The notes under the pieces: model-generated
What the model was told of the DNA's origin: nothing
The model's database searches: none
The model's input: the letters and a program-made list of their open reading frames with translations, nothing else
Assembly: GCA_009929275.1 (NCBI GenBank)
Contig: SAAW01000008.1
Span: 1-42,453, forward strand
DNA length: 42,453 nucleotides
Source of the DNA: Clostridia bacterium
Lineage (GTDB): Bacteria > Bacillota > Clostridia > Christensenellales > UBA1242
Direction of reading: 5' to 3'
Made by a program: the position numbers and the translations under genes
Part shown: positions 1-8,167 of the stretch, piece after piece
Layout of the letters: every line of letters starts with the position of its first letter
How positions within the stretch are numbered: position 1 is the first letter of the stretch

Positions 1-35
1 AGATATATTTAATATAGATAATGAGGTATGTCTTA

Positions 36-884
36 ATGAACAATCAAAACTTGTCACCAGGTAGGATTAAAATTTTAGAAAAAATTAAATCTTTTGAAAA
101 ACAAGGCCTTTGGAACAAAGATACTGAGGACGATCCAGAAGCCCCTGTTTTAATGCCCGACAAGATTGATTATTTAAACAAAAAACTGATCAACAAATTT
201 AGCAATAAATTTGCAAATTATATCGCAATTAAATTTTATGACAAAGAAATAAAAAAAGGAAATCTTATCATAAAAAATGTTGTTGGACTTGAAAACTATG
301 ACTCTGTCAAAGGCGGAGCAATCATCACTTGCAATCATTTTAATATCTATGACAACTATGTTATGTTCAAAGCCCTTCAAAAAAGGTTAGGCAAGAAAAA
401 CCTTTACAAAGTTATTCGTGAAGGAAATTACACAAATTTTCCCGGATTTTTTGGCTATTTATTTAAACACTGCAACACCTTGCCTTTGAGCAGTAATTTT
501 GAAACTATGAAAAAATTTATGAAAGCGGTGGAAACACTTCTAAAACGTGGCGACAAAATTTTGATATACCCTGAACAAGCCTTGTGGTGGAACTACAAAA
601 AACCTCGCCCATTAAAACCCGGGGCTTTCAATCTTTCTGCAATAAACTTTGTCCCAGTTATTCCCTGCTTCATCACGATGATAGACAGTGATAAAGTTGC
701 TCCTGACGGCTCTTTTTTTCAGGAATACACTCTTCACATAATGCCCCCAATTTTCCCAGACAAAAACAAATCTGTGAAAGAAAACTCAAAAGATATATGC
801 GAAAAGAACTATCAATTGTGGAAAGAAAAATACGAAGAAGTATACAAAATCCCTCTTACATATTTAACTGAAAATAATGATTAG
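36..884 (+). CDS. plsC: 1-acyl-sn-glycerol-3-phosphate acyltransferase (PlsC/LPLAT family)
   Basis: Predicted to acylate lysophosphatidic acid to phosphatidic acid at the membrane during phospholipid synthesis. The HX4D catalytic signature is visible (NHFNIYD, about residue 100) and the acceptor-binding block appears as YPEQALWW (about residue 178), an altered form of the usual PEGT motif. The ORF track starts at position 21, but the ATG at 36 is better: GAGGT at 23-27 lies 8 nt upstream of it and inside the longer ORF. This gives 282 aa, a little longer than typical PlsC because of a 60-80 residue N-terminal extension. The gene stands alone and is followed by a hairpin terminator near 1047. 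Family assignment is firm; substrate specificity is not, since the EGT motif is changed. Confidence 0.85.
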   Translation: MNNQNLSPGRIKILEKIKSFEKQGLWNKDTEDDPEAPVLMPDKIDYLNKKLINKFSNKFANYIAIKFYDKEIKKGNLIIKNVVGLENYDSVKGGAIITCNHFNIYDNYVMFKALQKRLGKKNLYKVIREGNYTNFPGFFGYLFKHCNTLPLSSNFETMKKFMKAVETLLKRGDKILIYPEQALWWNYKKPRPLKPGAFNLSAINFVPVIPCFITMIDSDKVAPDGSFFQEYTLHIMPPIFPDKNKSVKENSKDICEKNYQLWKEKYEEVYKIPLTYLTENND

Positions 885-987
885 AGTTGATAAAAATATA
901 TTAGACTAAAAATTGAATTGAAAAAATTATATAATTTATATTTTTTTAATTTAAAAAAAATTTATTCTTTATTAAAACAAAAAAAAT

Positions 988-1056
988 AAAGCCGTGCGGT
1001 ATTAGTGTGAACCCCAATTAGTGGACAGTTCAGTATAAGACGGCTTTTTATATTTT
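988..1056 (+). terminator. Stem-loop with U-tract downstream of plsC
   Basis: AAAGCCGT (988-995) and ACGGCTTT (1040-1047) form an 8-bp stem followed by TTTATATTTTTTT. The loop is unusually long (44 nt) and contains a TGAAC...GTTCA sub-hairpin that resembles insertion-sequence ends. It probably terminates plsC. The rest of the 301-nt gap (885-1185) is very AT-rich and holds only this element and the promoter of the next gene; I see no RNA gene or ORF in it. Confidence 0.55.
1008..1032 (+). repeat. Possible IS3-family end remnant inside the terminator loop
   Basis: The 25-bp segment starts with TG and ends with CA, has 5-bp inverted ends (TGAAC/GTTCA), and its core CCCCAATTAGTGGACA resembles the ends of IS150-type IS3-family elements, where a CCCC...GTTGGACA pattern is common. 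It is bordered by near-identical 7-mers, GTATTAG on the left (with TG between) and GTATAAG on the right. No transposase is nearby. This could be a solo scar, or a coincidence of a nested hairpin. Confidence 0.3.
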
Positions 1057-1098
1057 TTTAATTTTTTATTATTAACTAAAAACAGCCAAACTTCCCTA

Positions 1099-1127
1099 TT
1101 GCAATTAAACTTTTAAAGTGATAAAAT
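1099..1127 (+). promoter_or_regulatory. Sigma-A-type promoter for the GNAT gene
   Basis: TTGCAA (1099-1104), a 17-nt spacer, then TAAAAT (1122-1127). Transcription would start near 1134, giving a leader of about 50 nt before the ATG at 1186. Confidence 0.5.
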
Positions 1128-1185
1128 TATTTTAAAAGAAAGACTTAATATTTTGTTGAGAAAATAAATTTTAAATCGAGAAGAA

Positions 1186-1611
1186 ATGAAAGTTGTTTTT
1201 AAAGATAAAAAAGATATATTTTTAGATATCAGTTTTGACAGTTTTAAAAATTACTATACTGTTAGAACTTTTTCCTTAAAAAATGTTCTACTTGGTCAAA
1301 TGACTTTTAAAATTGACCAAGAGAGTTTTACTAAAAAAATTTGGCTATACAAAATTGAAACTTATGGCGAAAATCAACATAATGGAATTGGCTCAAAAAT
1401 GATAAGCTTCTTGGAGAGATTCGCAATTCAAAAAAGGATTTACTACATTGAAGGCAAATACTTCCCTGAAAATGATAAGGCAAAAGATTTTTATGAACAC
1501 AGAGGCTATACAATTGAAAAAGACGGCTACGACTGGTTCGTTTGCAAAAGCCTAAATCATCAAGAAAATGTTGTAAAAATCCCACAAAATTCTCAACAAC
1601 TAGGTCTTTAA
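1186..1611 (+). CDS. GNAT-family N-acetyltransferase
   Basis: A 141-residue protein of the size of a single GNAT domain, expected to transfer acetyl from acetyl-CoA to an unknown amine. The acetyl-CoA pyrophosphate-binding loop is seen as NQHNGIGSKMI (about residues 64-74), matching the family pattern Q/R-x-x-G-x-G/A, and the C-terminal AKDFYEHRGY segment (about residues 98-107) matches the conserved beta4-alpha4 region. The last 20 residues are polar and outside the fold. The Shine-Dalgarno is poor (GAGAAG almost touching the ATG), so translation may be weak. It is a single-gene unit with its own promoter, ending at the hairpin it shares with the opposing tRNA gene. Substrate unknown. Confidence 0.8.
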   Translation: MKVVFKDKKDIFLDISFDSFKNYYTVRTFSLKNVLLGQMTFKIDQESFTKKIWLYKIETYGENQHNGIGSKMISFLERFAIQKRIYYIEGKYFPENDKAKDFYEHRGYTIEKDGYDWFVCKSLNHQENVVKIPQNSQQLGL

Positions 1612-1675
1612 ACTTTCAAATAATTATTTTTAATCATATATTTTTAATCATATATAAATAGTATTTATTAAAAAA

Positions 1676-1699
1676 ACAGGCTTTCACCTGTCTTTTTTT
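1676..1699. terminator. Bidirectional terminator between the GNAT gene and tRNA-Asn
   Basis: ACAGG (1676-1680), loop CTTTCA, CCTGT (1687-1691), with an A-run on the left and CTTTTTTT on the right. It can terminate the GNAT gene on the plus strand and the tRNA transcript on the minus strand. Confidence 0.75.
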
Positions 1700-1773
1700 G
1701 GCTCCCCGGGCCCGGCTCGAACGGGCAACCTGTCGGTTAACAGCCGAATGCTCCACCATTGAGCTACCGAGGA
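1699..1773 (-). tRNA. tRNA-Asn (anticodon GTT)
   Basis: Read on the minus strand, the acceptor arms TCCTCGG and CCGGGGA pair, the anticodon loop is CTGTTAA (anticodon GTT, asparagine), and the T arm GCCCG-TTCGAGC-CGGGC is perfect. Discriminator G is followed by an encoded CCA (1699-1701). The top pair of the anticodon stem (27-43) is a T-C mismatch, the only flaw seen. It is a monocistronic tRNA with a near-consensus promoter and its own terminator. Confidence 0.95.
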
Positions 1774-1799
1774 AAATCCGCATTTTTGAATGCATACAT

Positions 1800-1828
1800 A
1801 TGATAGCAAAGGCAAATTAAAAAGTCAA
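1800..1828 (-). promoter_or_regulatory. Promoter of tRNA-Asn
   Basis: On the minus strand TTGACT (1823-1828), a 17-nt spacer and TATCAT (1800-1805), 26 nt upstream of the mature 5' end. A near-consensus sigma-A promoter, as expected for a stable RNA gene. Confidence 0.75.
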
Positions 1829-1842
1829 TGAAATTATTAGAA

Positions 1843-3624
1843 TTATTTCTTATTTTTTAGAGAATTAAGCATTTTTAACTTCCCTTCAATATATTCAAAT
1901 GCAGTCTTAAAAGGTTCTTCTGTGTCAAAATTTACATCGACAATTTTTAAAAGTTCTGTAGGAACATCAGTGCAACCAGAACTTAAAAATTTCTTGTAAT
2001 TTTGAACTGAAATTTTGCCTGACATTAAGTTTTTAACAATATTTATTGCTGAAATAAGACCTGTTGCATATTTATAGACATAAAATTCATTGTAAAAATG
2101 TGGGATTCTGCTCCACTCATATTTTACTTCGTCAAAAATTTTGACCTTTTTTCCAAAATATTTTTTAACAAGGTCAAAATAAATTGAATTTACAATTTCA
2201 GTGGAAATATCTTCGTTTTTTTCAATTTTTGAATGAATTATTTCCTCAAAATTTGCAAACATAGTTTGTCTAAAAATGGTGGAGTAACATTCAGACAAAA
2301 ATTGATTAATAAAATAAATTTTTTCATCGCTATTTTTTGCATTTTTTAACATATAATCATTAAGCAAAATTTCATTCACAGTGCTTGCAATTTCCGCCAA
2401 AAAAATTGTGTATCCCGAATTGACAGCACTTTGGTGTTTATTTGAATAGACACTGTGCATCGCGTGCCCTAATTCGTGTGCCAGAGTTGAAAGATCGTTA
2501 AAAGTTCCCACAAAATTGAGAAGAACTCTTGGCGTTTTTTTCGTCGCCATAGTCTCATATGCCCCACTCGCTTTATTTTCGGTTGGAAAAACGTCAATCA
2601 TTCTTTTTTCTGACATAAATTTGATATAATCAACATAATCGTCGCCCAATATTGCAAGGGCTGAACAAACAATATTAATGGCATTATCATAAGAATATTT
2701 GCTTTTTAACTTCAGGGGGCAAAAAAATAAATCGCTTAACTTAAACTGTTTTAGCCCATAAATTCTTTTTTTAATCTCAAAATATTTTTGATTAAGATGA
2801 AGATTTTCTTCAACATTTTTAACCAAATTATTATAAACATTTTCTCCCACTTCCTCATAAAACAAAGCACTTTCTAGCGAAGAATTAAACTTTCTCGCTT
2901 TAGCATAAAAAGCATCTTTTCTGACACTTCCCAAATAGTTCGAAGTGAGAAAATTGTTAAATCTTCCATGTGCTTGTTGCAATTCCTTATAGGCATTTTC
3001 TCGAAGTGTATCGTCAGGGCTTTGCAGATAGATCATCGCCAAACTGCTAGACATTTTCATATCTTTTCCTTTGCTATTTTTAACCAAATTATACTTTAAA
3101 TCACCATCTTCAAAATTGGAAAAAATACTTGAAAAATTGCTTGAAAAAGAGCCAGTCGCCGAAAGCAACTTCTCAATTTCTTCAGAAAGAGTGTGTTTTT
3201 TTGATTTTTTTACATCTCTTAAAATTTTTGTGAAGTCAGAAAACTCTTTGTCTTTCAACATTTCATCTAAAAACTTGTCATCTAATACACTTAATTGTGG
3301 TTCAATAAATGAAGATATTTCGTTTTTTTCTGTAAGTTTCTGCTCTATTTTGCTTAAATAAACCTGATATTTTGGATTTGAAATGTCAAGGTTAGACAAA
3401 CAATTAGCATAAATATAAAGCGCTTCCGCTTTGATTGATATTTTTTCAATGAGTCTAAAACAAGACAAAATTTGCTTTTTTTCACTTAATTTTCCATAAA
3501 AATCACTTATAACATAAATTTCATTTGAAAATTGTTCAAAATTTTTGTTCCAATCATCATCATTTTTAAAATAATCTTCAAATGACCATTTATATTTGTC
3601 TTGAATTTCACTTCTTTTTTTCAT
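1843..3624 (-). CDS. pepF: Oligoendopeptidase F (M3 metallopeptidase)
   Basis: A cytoplasmic zinc endopeptidase that degrades short peptides. The 593-aa length matches PepF. The M3 catalytic motif HELGHAMHS is at about residues 382-390, and the downstream FLAEIAST segment supplies the third zinc ligand (Glu). The N-terminal helical region (RSEIQDKYKWSFEDYF) matches the PepF start. The ATG at 3624 is preceded by AAGGAGA at 5-nt spacing. It lies 48 nt downstream of the metal-exporter-like gene and may be cotranscribed with it. No truncation or missing catalytic residue is seen. Confidence 0.95.
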   Translation of the reverse strand: MKKRSEIQDKYKWSFEDYFKNDDDWNKNFEQFSNEIYVISDFYGKLSEKKQILSCFRLIEKISIKAEALYIYANCLSNLDISNPKYQVYLSKIEQKLTEKNEISSFIEPQLSVLDDKFLDEMLKDKEFSDFTKILRDVKKSKKHTLSEEIEKLLSATGSFSSNFSSIFSNFEDGDLKYNLVKNSKGKDMKMSSSLAMIYLQSPDDTLRENAYKELQQAHGRFNNFLTSNYLGSVRKDAFYAKARKFNSSLESALFYEEVGENVYNNLVKNVEENLHLNQKYFEIKKRIYGLKQFKLSDLFFCPLKLKSKYSYDNAINIVCSALAILGDDYVDYIKFMSEKRMIDVFPTENKASGAYETMATKKTPRVLLNFVGTFNDLSTLAHELGHAMHSVYSNKHQSAVNSGYTIFLAEIASTVNEILLNDYMLKNAKNSDEKIYFINQFLSECYSTIFRQTMFANFEEIIHSKIEKNEDISTEIVNSIYFDLVKKYFGKKVKIFDEVKYEWSRIPHFYNEFYVYKYATGLISAINIVKNLMSGKISVQNYKKFLSSGCTDVPTELLKIVDVNFDTEEPFKTAFEYIEGKLKMLNSLKNKK

Positions 3625-3672
3625 ATTATCTCCTTAAACTATTATAAGTAGTCACCAAATTTTATATTCGGC

Positions 3673-4557
3673 TTAAAAAAAGTTTACTATAATCCCAAGC
3701 AAAACTCCAAGCACATAAAGAGAGATTGCAATTAAGATATTTTCCTTCAATTTTTTGTTTAATCTAAAAAGTAAAATAAGTGCAATGCCCGCATTAACCG
3801 AAAGCCCTGCGATGCACGAGCCCAACGATATGTTGCCTATTATAAAAAGTTCGGTGATTAAAACAGATGCAGAACAGTTTGGAATCATACCCACAAGTCC
3901 TACCAAAAATGGCTGAAAAAAACCAAACGAGAGCATAAAATTTTTAACATTGTCTTCTCCAACATAAAAAATTAGAAGTCCAAAAATTATGTTAATAATT
4001 AAAATAAAAGAAAAGATTTTTAGAGAATGAATGAGGGGGTGAATTAAAATTTCTTTAACAGTTTTCTTTCCATCTTCAAGATGATGCTGACAACACCCAC
4101 AAACACTTTCTTGATGTCCATTGGCACCATTTTCTTTAAAAATAGGGGTAATTCTTCGTCTAAAGATAGCATCGAGAGTTATTCCAATTAAAACTGCATA
4201 TATAAATTTGATGGATAAGATTAAAATCATATCAACATATCTGTCTGGATTTGAAAGCAAAATGGGGAGTGCTTCGTCGGAAGTCGCAAGATAAATCGCC
4301 ATAAGAGAGCCAATTGTGATTATTCGCTTACTATATAAATCCGTCGCCACAACAGAAAATCCGCATTGCGGGATTAGCCCAAAGCCTGCACTAAAAACTG
4401 GTGCAAATTTTCCATTTAAAAGTTTGCTTGATTTATACTTTTTGAGAACTTTGTCTTCAAGCAATTCAATTAATATGTAGCACAAAACAATTACGGGCAA
4501 CATTTTGAGTGAATCCAAAACTGCTTCCAATAATACTTCTAAAATTTCAATAAACAT
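3673..4557 (-). CDS. Predicted 10TM heavy-metal/manganese exporter (ArsP_2 / DUF2899 type)
   Basis: A 294-residue polytopic membrane protein. Two similar halves are visible, each with a GxIPxC motif in a hydrophobic segment: GLIPQCGFS near residue 61 and GMIPNCSAS near residue 222. That internal duplication is typical of the 'putative manganese transporter / arsenic efflux' 10TM family. A cytoplasmic loop carries a Cys/His cluster (CGCCQHH, about residue 152) that could bind metal. There is no Shine-Dalgarno; a promoter with its -10 six nt before the ATG suggests a leaderless transcript, and a 17-bp palindrome overlapping the -35 suggests repression by a metal-sensing regulator. The actual metal is not known. 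Confidence 0.75.
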   Translation of the reverse strand: MFIEILEVLLEAVLDSLKMLPVIVLCYILIELLEDKVLKKYKSSKLLNGKFAPVFSAGFGLIPQCGFSVVATDLYSKRIITIGSLMAIYLATSDEALPILLSNPDRYVDMILILSIKFIYAVLIGITLDAIFRRRITPIFKENGANGHQESVCGCCQHHLEDGKKTVKEILIHPLIHSLKIFSFILIINIIFGLLIFYVGEDNVKNFMLSFGFFQPFLVGLVGMIPNCSASVLITELFIIGNISLGSCIAGLSVNAGIALILLFRLNKKLKENILIAISLYVLGVLLGIIVNFF

Positions 4558-4563
4558 AGCAAA

Positions 4564-4592
4564 ATCATATACTATTTTACTTTGATAGTAAA
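4564..4592 (-). promoter_or_regulatory. Promoter of the exporter gene, probably producing a leaderless mRNA
   Basis: On the minus strand TTTACT (4587-4592), a 17-nt spacer, TATGAT (4564-4569), then TTTGCT and ATG. The expected start of transcription falls on or next to the A of the start codon, and no Shine-Dalgarno is present. Confidence 0.6.
4576..4592. promoter_or_regulatory. 17-bp palindrome, candidate operator
   Basis: TTTACT-TTGAT-AGTAAA is a perfect 6-5-6 inverted repeat. It sits in the divergent intergenic region and includes the -35 box of the exporter promoter, where a bound repressor would block RNA polymerase. The binding protein is unknown. Confidence 0.45.
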
Positions 4593-4606
4593 GAATTTTT
4601 TGACTC

Positions 4607-4636
4607 TTTACAAAGCCTAGAATAAAATGATATAAT
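4607..4636 (+). promoter_or_regulatory. Promoter of the hypothetical gene at 4654
   Basis: TTTACA (4607-4612), an 18-nt spacer and TATAAT (4631-4636). It is followed by AAGG at 4641-4644 and the ATG at 4654, so the leader is short (about 12 nt) but contains a Shine-Dalgarno. Confidence 0.6.
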
Positions 4637-4653
4637 TATAAAGGATAAGGGAT

Positions 4654-5703
4654 ATGAATTATACAATTTTTAAACTAAGTTATATTTTATATTTACAAAA
4701 AAAGTATTATCCCACATTTAAACTTGGAGAAGAAAACATTTATGTTTTGCCACCAATTTTAAAACGAAGAGGGTTATTTTTTTCACTTGCATTTCCTGTT
4801 GCAAAAAGATTTGACAAAAACACAATTTCGCGACCTGTTGGCGTTATTTTGGTGAATAAAAATGCAAAAGAAAAATTCTATGATATGTCGGACTACGAAT
4901 TTACAAATTTTTCACAAGATTTTAAAAAGAAATATACCTACAAAACTTATGAACAAGAATACCTTAAAGTCACTTTACATCTTCTCTTGTCATGCTATCC
5001 AAAATTTTCTGTGATTAAGACAAAAGATTACACTGAAAAATATCTTGCACGCTTAAAAAATTCTTTTGATGAAAAATTTTGGAATTTTTATGAAGATTTG
5101 CAATCTAACAAAATTACATTAATTTCGAGCAAAGTGATTGATGAACGGAAACTTTCACTTAACAATAACTGTCAAAAAACTTATAAAAAATTGAAAATTA
5201 AAGAAAAAATTAAAAAAAAAGTTGATTTTGAGTTAAAAAACTTTGTTAGAAATGAAATTTGGAACACTTTTAAGAATAAAAATGCCTTTTCAAAACTTAC
5301 TTTTTTAGATTTATTGGGTGCGACATTAAAAAAGAAGTTTGAATTTATTGATAAAAATGATTTATTAAAGCAAAAAAAGTTTGAAGTAGTAAAAAACTAT
5401 GCTAAATCGGTTAATTTATTAAAAGTTGAAAATGAAAATATCAATTATTTAAGTAAACTTCTTATTATTTTTTTAAACTCAATGCTAATTGAAGAAAAAG
5501 AAAACAAAGTGATTGAATCTTTTGAAGTTCAAATTAAAGATTCTTGTGCTCTTTTTGATGAAGATTTGCCAAAAATTGAAGACATAAAAATCAGGAAAAT
5601 AATTTCCTCTTATAAAGAACAACTTATTAAAGACTATTCCACAGTTGACAAAAAATATCTTTCAAATGTTTTTTCTGCTTATTTATTTTTGTTTTTAAAT
5701 TAA
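4654..5703 (+). CDS. Hypothetical protein, lysine-rich, 349 aa
   Basis: Not recognised. The protein is soluble, highly basic and rich in Lys, Phe, Leu and Asn, with no signal peptide or membrane segment. The N-terminal half (YILYLQKKYYPTFKLGEENIYVLPP, then PVGVILVNK) looks like a small alpha/beta region; the second half (KYLARLKNSFDEKF to the end) reads as mostly helical. The base composition is extreme: the line at 5161-5220 is about 12% G+C. It has its own promoter and Shine-Dalgarno and converges on the DivIVA-domain gene across an AT-only hairpin. Function unknown. Confidence 0.8.
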   Translation: MNYTIFKLSYILYLQKKYYPTFKLGEENIYVLPPILKRRGLFFSLAFPVAKRFDKNTISRPVGVILVNKNAKEKFYDMSDYEFTNFSQDFKKKYTYKTYEQEYLKVTLHLLLSCYPKFSVIKTKDYTEKYLARLKNSFDEKFWNFYEDLQSNKITLISSKVIDERKLSLNNNCQKTYKKLKIKEKIKKKVDFELKNFVRNEIWNTFKNKNAFSKLTFLDLLGATLKKKFEFIDKNDLLKQKKFEVVKNYAKSVNLLKVENENINYLSKLLIIFLNSMLIEEKENKVIESFEVQIKDSCALFDEDLPKIEDIKIRKIISSYKEQLIKDYSTVDKKYLSNVFSAYLFLFLN

Positions 5704-5719
5704 TTTTTATATTGCTTTT

Positions 5720-5742
5720 AAAATTAATTATATATTAATTTT
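5720..5742. terminator. AT-only hairpin between convergent genes
   Basis: AAAATTAAT (5720-5728), loop TATAT, ATTAATTTT (5734-5742), then TTCTTTTT on the plus strand. It overlaps the stop codon of the DivIVA-domain gene. No G-C pair is present, so terminator strength is uncertain. Confidence 0.4.
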
Positions 5743-6643
5743 TCTTTTTATTATCATTATAAAAATCAAAAGCTTTCATAATTTCACTCAAATCATCTTT
5801 TGGATTGACTGCTTCCTTTAAGTCAAATCCCGTTGCATTTGGCGATAAATCACAAGTTACTCTTGAATGTTTTTCAGATTTTTCAACTTCATTTTCTTTC
5901 ACAGTTTTATTGCTTTTTTGAGAAAACATTATACTCTCAAAATTTGCTCCATTACTTGCCTTTCCCTTCGACAAAAATCTATCAAATTCGGCTAAATCAG
6001 GTTTTAACTTTCCATCTTGCTTTTTATTTTTGTCGGCAACGCTAACATTTTGAGCACTGGGGGAAGATATAACTTTCTGAGCAGTTCTTTCGTTTAAGTT
6101 ACTTTTTTCGATAGATTGAGACTGCTCTTTTTTCTTCACGACCTTGATTTGAGGTCGATTTTCTTCCGAAGGAACAGGAACTTTGTTGAAACCTATCATT
6201 TTTGAAAGTAGTTTTTTAATAGGATCTCCAGTTGTGCTTTCAATGATATTTTCTCGCTGAGCCTGAATATTGTTTTGCAATGAATTGCGACAATCTTGAA
6301 CCAATTGCAAAAATTCTTCTCTCTTAATTCTATCAATGTTGACTTCTTCATCTTTTAACAACATTTCCATTTTTTGATATAACATATTCAGTTTTTTCGT
6401 TTCAAGTTCATAGATATTTTTAGAACTATTTTCAATCACTTTTGCTCTTTCAACAGCACAAACAAGCGATGACATAAGTTCGTTGTCGGTGGAATTTGTG
6501 ATTTTATCGAGTTGGTCTTTTAAATAAAAAATTCTGTCTTTTTGCTCTGCAAGGTGAGATTCATAATCATATTTTAATCTGTCGATATAACTGTCAACTT
6601 CGATTTGACTGTATCCATGCTTAACAATCTTAAAATTATCCAT
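5735..6643 (-). CDS. DivIVA-domain protein
   Basis: The N-terminal 50 residues carry the DivIVA membrane-binding signature (FKIVKHGYSQIEVDSYIDRL), followed by a coiled coil to about residue 135. The rest (about 140-302) is low-complexity, charged and probably disordered, with a conserved-looking C-terminal helix (DLSEIMKAFDFYND) that could be a partner-binding peptide. DivIVA proteins sit at curved membrane such as poles and septa and recruit division, wall or sporulation factors. AAAGGAG lies 9 nt before the ATG. A promoter at 6792-6820 gives a 5' leader of about 135 nt, which is long and AT-rich. Which DivIVA paralogue role it plays (GpsB-, SepIVA- or DivIVA-like) cannot be decided. Confidence 0.8.
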   Translation of the reverse strand: MDNFKIVKHGYSQIEVDSYIDRLKYDYESHLAEQKDRIFYLKDQLDKITNSTDNELMSSLVCAVERAKVIENSSKNIYELETKKLNMLYQKMEMLLKDEEVNIDRIKREEFLQLVQDCRNSLQNNIQAQRENIIESTTGDPIKKLLSKMIGFNKVPVPSEENRPQIKVVKKKEQSQSIEKSNLNERTAQKVISSPSAQNVSVADKNKKQDGKLKPDLAEFDRFLSKGKASNGANFESIMFSQKSNKTVKENEVEKSEKHSRVTCDLSPNATGFDLKEAVNPKDDLSEIMKAFDFYNDNKKKN

Positions 6644-6791
6644 CTACAACGGCTCCTTTAATTTTTAAAATAATTGTAAAATATTTAATTAATTAGTTAA
6701 AAAATATAAAAAATAAAAATCAACAAATTAATAAAATAATTTTTTGCATTTTTGAATTAAAATTGAAAAATTAATCTAAATTAACACTTTA

Positions 6792-6820
6792 AGTATAATA
6801 CTTTTAAACGAAATAATCAA
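6792..6820 (-). promoter_or_regulatory. Promoter of the DivIVA-domain gene
   Basis: On the minus strand TTGATT (6815-6820), a 17-nt spacer and TATACT (6792-6797), directly after the stop of the methyltransferase gene. The -10 lies in an imperfect palindrome (AAGTA-TAA-TACTT). Confidence 0.6.
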
Positions 6821-6826
6821 AATATT

Positions 6827-8083
6827 TTACTTCCTATTTAAAACTACAAAACTTTCTATTTCAAAAGTTTGTGGAAAAATGTCAAAAATTTCAAAATTTA
6901 CGACTTCAAATTTGTCTTTTAGCAAATATATATTTTGCTTTAATGTATATGGATTACAAGAAATATACACAACTTTTTTTACGTCTGAATTTATGATTGC
7001 ATTAATAATATTTTTGTCAAGCCCGCTTCTTGGCGGATCAACAACAAAGGTGGCATTTGGAAATTTTTTTACAAGTTTTGGCAATAATAATCCACAATCT
7101 CCATTAATATTTTCAAGATTAAAAAGTGAATTTTCAATTTTAGTTTTTTCCGCGTCAAGCGATGCCGTTTTGTTAATCTCCACAGCAAAAACTTTTTCTG
7201 CCTTTTTAGCCATCACGGCACTTAAAAGTCCCGCTCCACTATAACCTTCGATGACAACCCCACCATCAATTTCTCTCAATATTCTGTTATATAATTTATC
7301 ACGGACATCGTCATTAATTTGCAAAAAAGAATGGGGCTTAACAAAGAAATTTATACCCAAAGCCTTTGAACAAATTTCTTTTTGACCACACACATATTGC
7401 CATTTGTCACCCAAAATTTTATTCTTTGAAGTGTTGAAATTTAAAAACAAACCAAACCTATTCCCAAAGGCACATTCTAACTTTTTGGCACAAAAATCCA
7501 AGTTTTTTGGGGTAATCTTGCACACTAATACTACAGAAACATAATTGTCGACTGCTCGAATAACTAGATGATTTATAGTTGAATTTTGTGTTTTTCCCAA
7601 ATATTCTCTAAATATTTTTAACACCATATTAATTTCATTTTTAGCCACCAAACATTCATCAACTTCAACAATTTCATTTGAATTTTTCTTTTGAAGCCCA
7701 ATTTTATCTCCATTCACAGCAAAAGAAACTTTGTTTCGATAGTGAATATTATTTTTTGATGAATGCGTAATAATTTCTTTTGAAAAAAAATCTAAAAAAT
7801 AATTTTTTATTATGTTTTTCTTAACTTTAAGAGCATTCTTTTCATCTGCAAACATAAAATCACAGCCACCACATTTGTCACACCAGACACATTTTGACAA
7901 GATTCTGATTGGAGACGGGTGGACAATTTTATTCAATTTTGTGTCGACAAAATTTCTTTTTTCGCTCTTTTCTAGCACATCAACATTTTCGCCTGTTAAA
8001 ACACCTTTCACACAATATTTTTTCCCATCAATGTATGACAGACCCTCTCCATTAATGTTTAATTCTTCAATTAATATTTTCAT
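6827..8083 (-). CDS. rlmD: 23S rRNA (uracil-5-)-methyltransferase, TrmA/RumA family
   Basis: An S-adenosylmethionine-dependent enzyme that forms 5-methyluridine in 23S rRNA. An N-terminal TRAM-like region is followed by an iron-sulfur cluster motif (CVWCDKCGGCDF, about residues 66-77), the SAM-binding region (VVIEGYSGAGLLSAVMA), FVVDPPRSGLD, and the catalytic cysteine motif YISCNPYTL near the C-terminus. The ORF track begins at 8101, but its first ATG lies upstream of the -10 box; the Met at 8083 (MKILIEELNINGEG) matches the family start. No Shine-Dalgarno is seen and an extended -10 lies 6 nt upstream. Whether it modifies U747, U1939 or both, as RlmCD does, cannot be read from sequence. Confidence 0.88.
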   Translation of the reverse strand: MKILIEELNINGEGLSYIDGKKYCVKGVLTGENVDVLEKSEKRNFVDTKLNKIVHPSPIRILSKCVWCDKCGGCDFMFADEKNALKVKKNIIKNYFLDFFSKEIITHSSKNNIHYRNKVSFAVNGDKIGLQKKNSNEIVEVDECLVAKNEINMVLKIFREYLGKTQNSTINHLVIRAVDNYVSVVLVCKITPKNLDFCAKKLECAFGNRFGLFLNFNTSKNKILGDKWQYVCGQKEICSKALGINFFVKPHSFLQINDDVRDKLYNRILREIDGGVVIEGYSGAGLLSAVMAKKAEKVFAVEINKTASLDAEKTKIENSLFNLENINGDCGLLLPKLVKKFPNATFVVDPPRSGLDKNIINAIINSDVKKVVYISCNPYTLKQNIYLLKDKFEVVNFEIFDIFPQTFEIESFVVLNRK

Positions 8084-8089
8084 AGTTTT

Positions 8090-8098
8090 ATGATAGCA
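8090..8098 (-). promoter_or_regulatory. Extended -10 promoter, probably leaderless start of the methyltransferase gene
   Basis: On the minus strand TGC-TATCAT (8090-8098), then AAAACT and ATG. The -35 at 17-nt spacing (TTTTCT) is poor, which fits an extended -10 promoter. Transcription would begin at or near the A of ATG. Confidence 0.5.
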
Positions 8099-8167
8099 CA
8101 CATGTAAAAAAAAGAAAACGGATTGTTTCCTAACTTGTTTTTAAACTAAAAATAGTCATTCTAAAAT

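Noticed and set aside
885-990. Small RNA gene between plsC and the hairpin
   Set aside because: TTGAAT is present, but no acceptable -10 lies at the right distance, and the region has almost no G or C.
1628-1657. Tandem repeat TTTTTAATCATATA (two copies)
   Set aside because: Only two imperfect copies in an AT-rich spacer; no spacer/repeat regularity that would indicate CRISPR, and nothing else functional.
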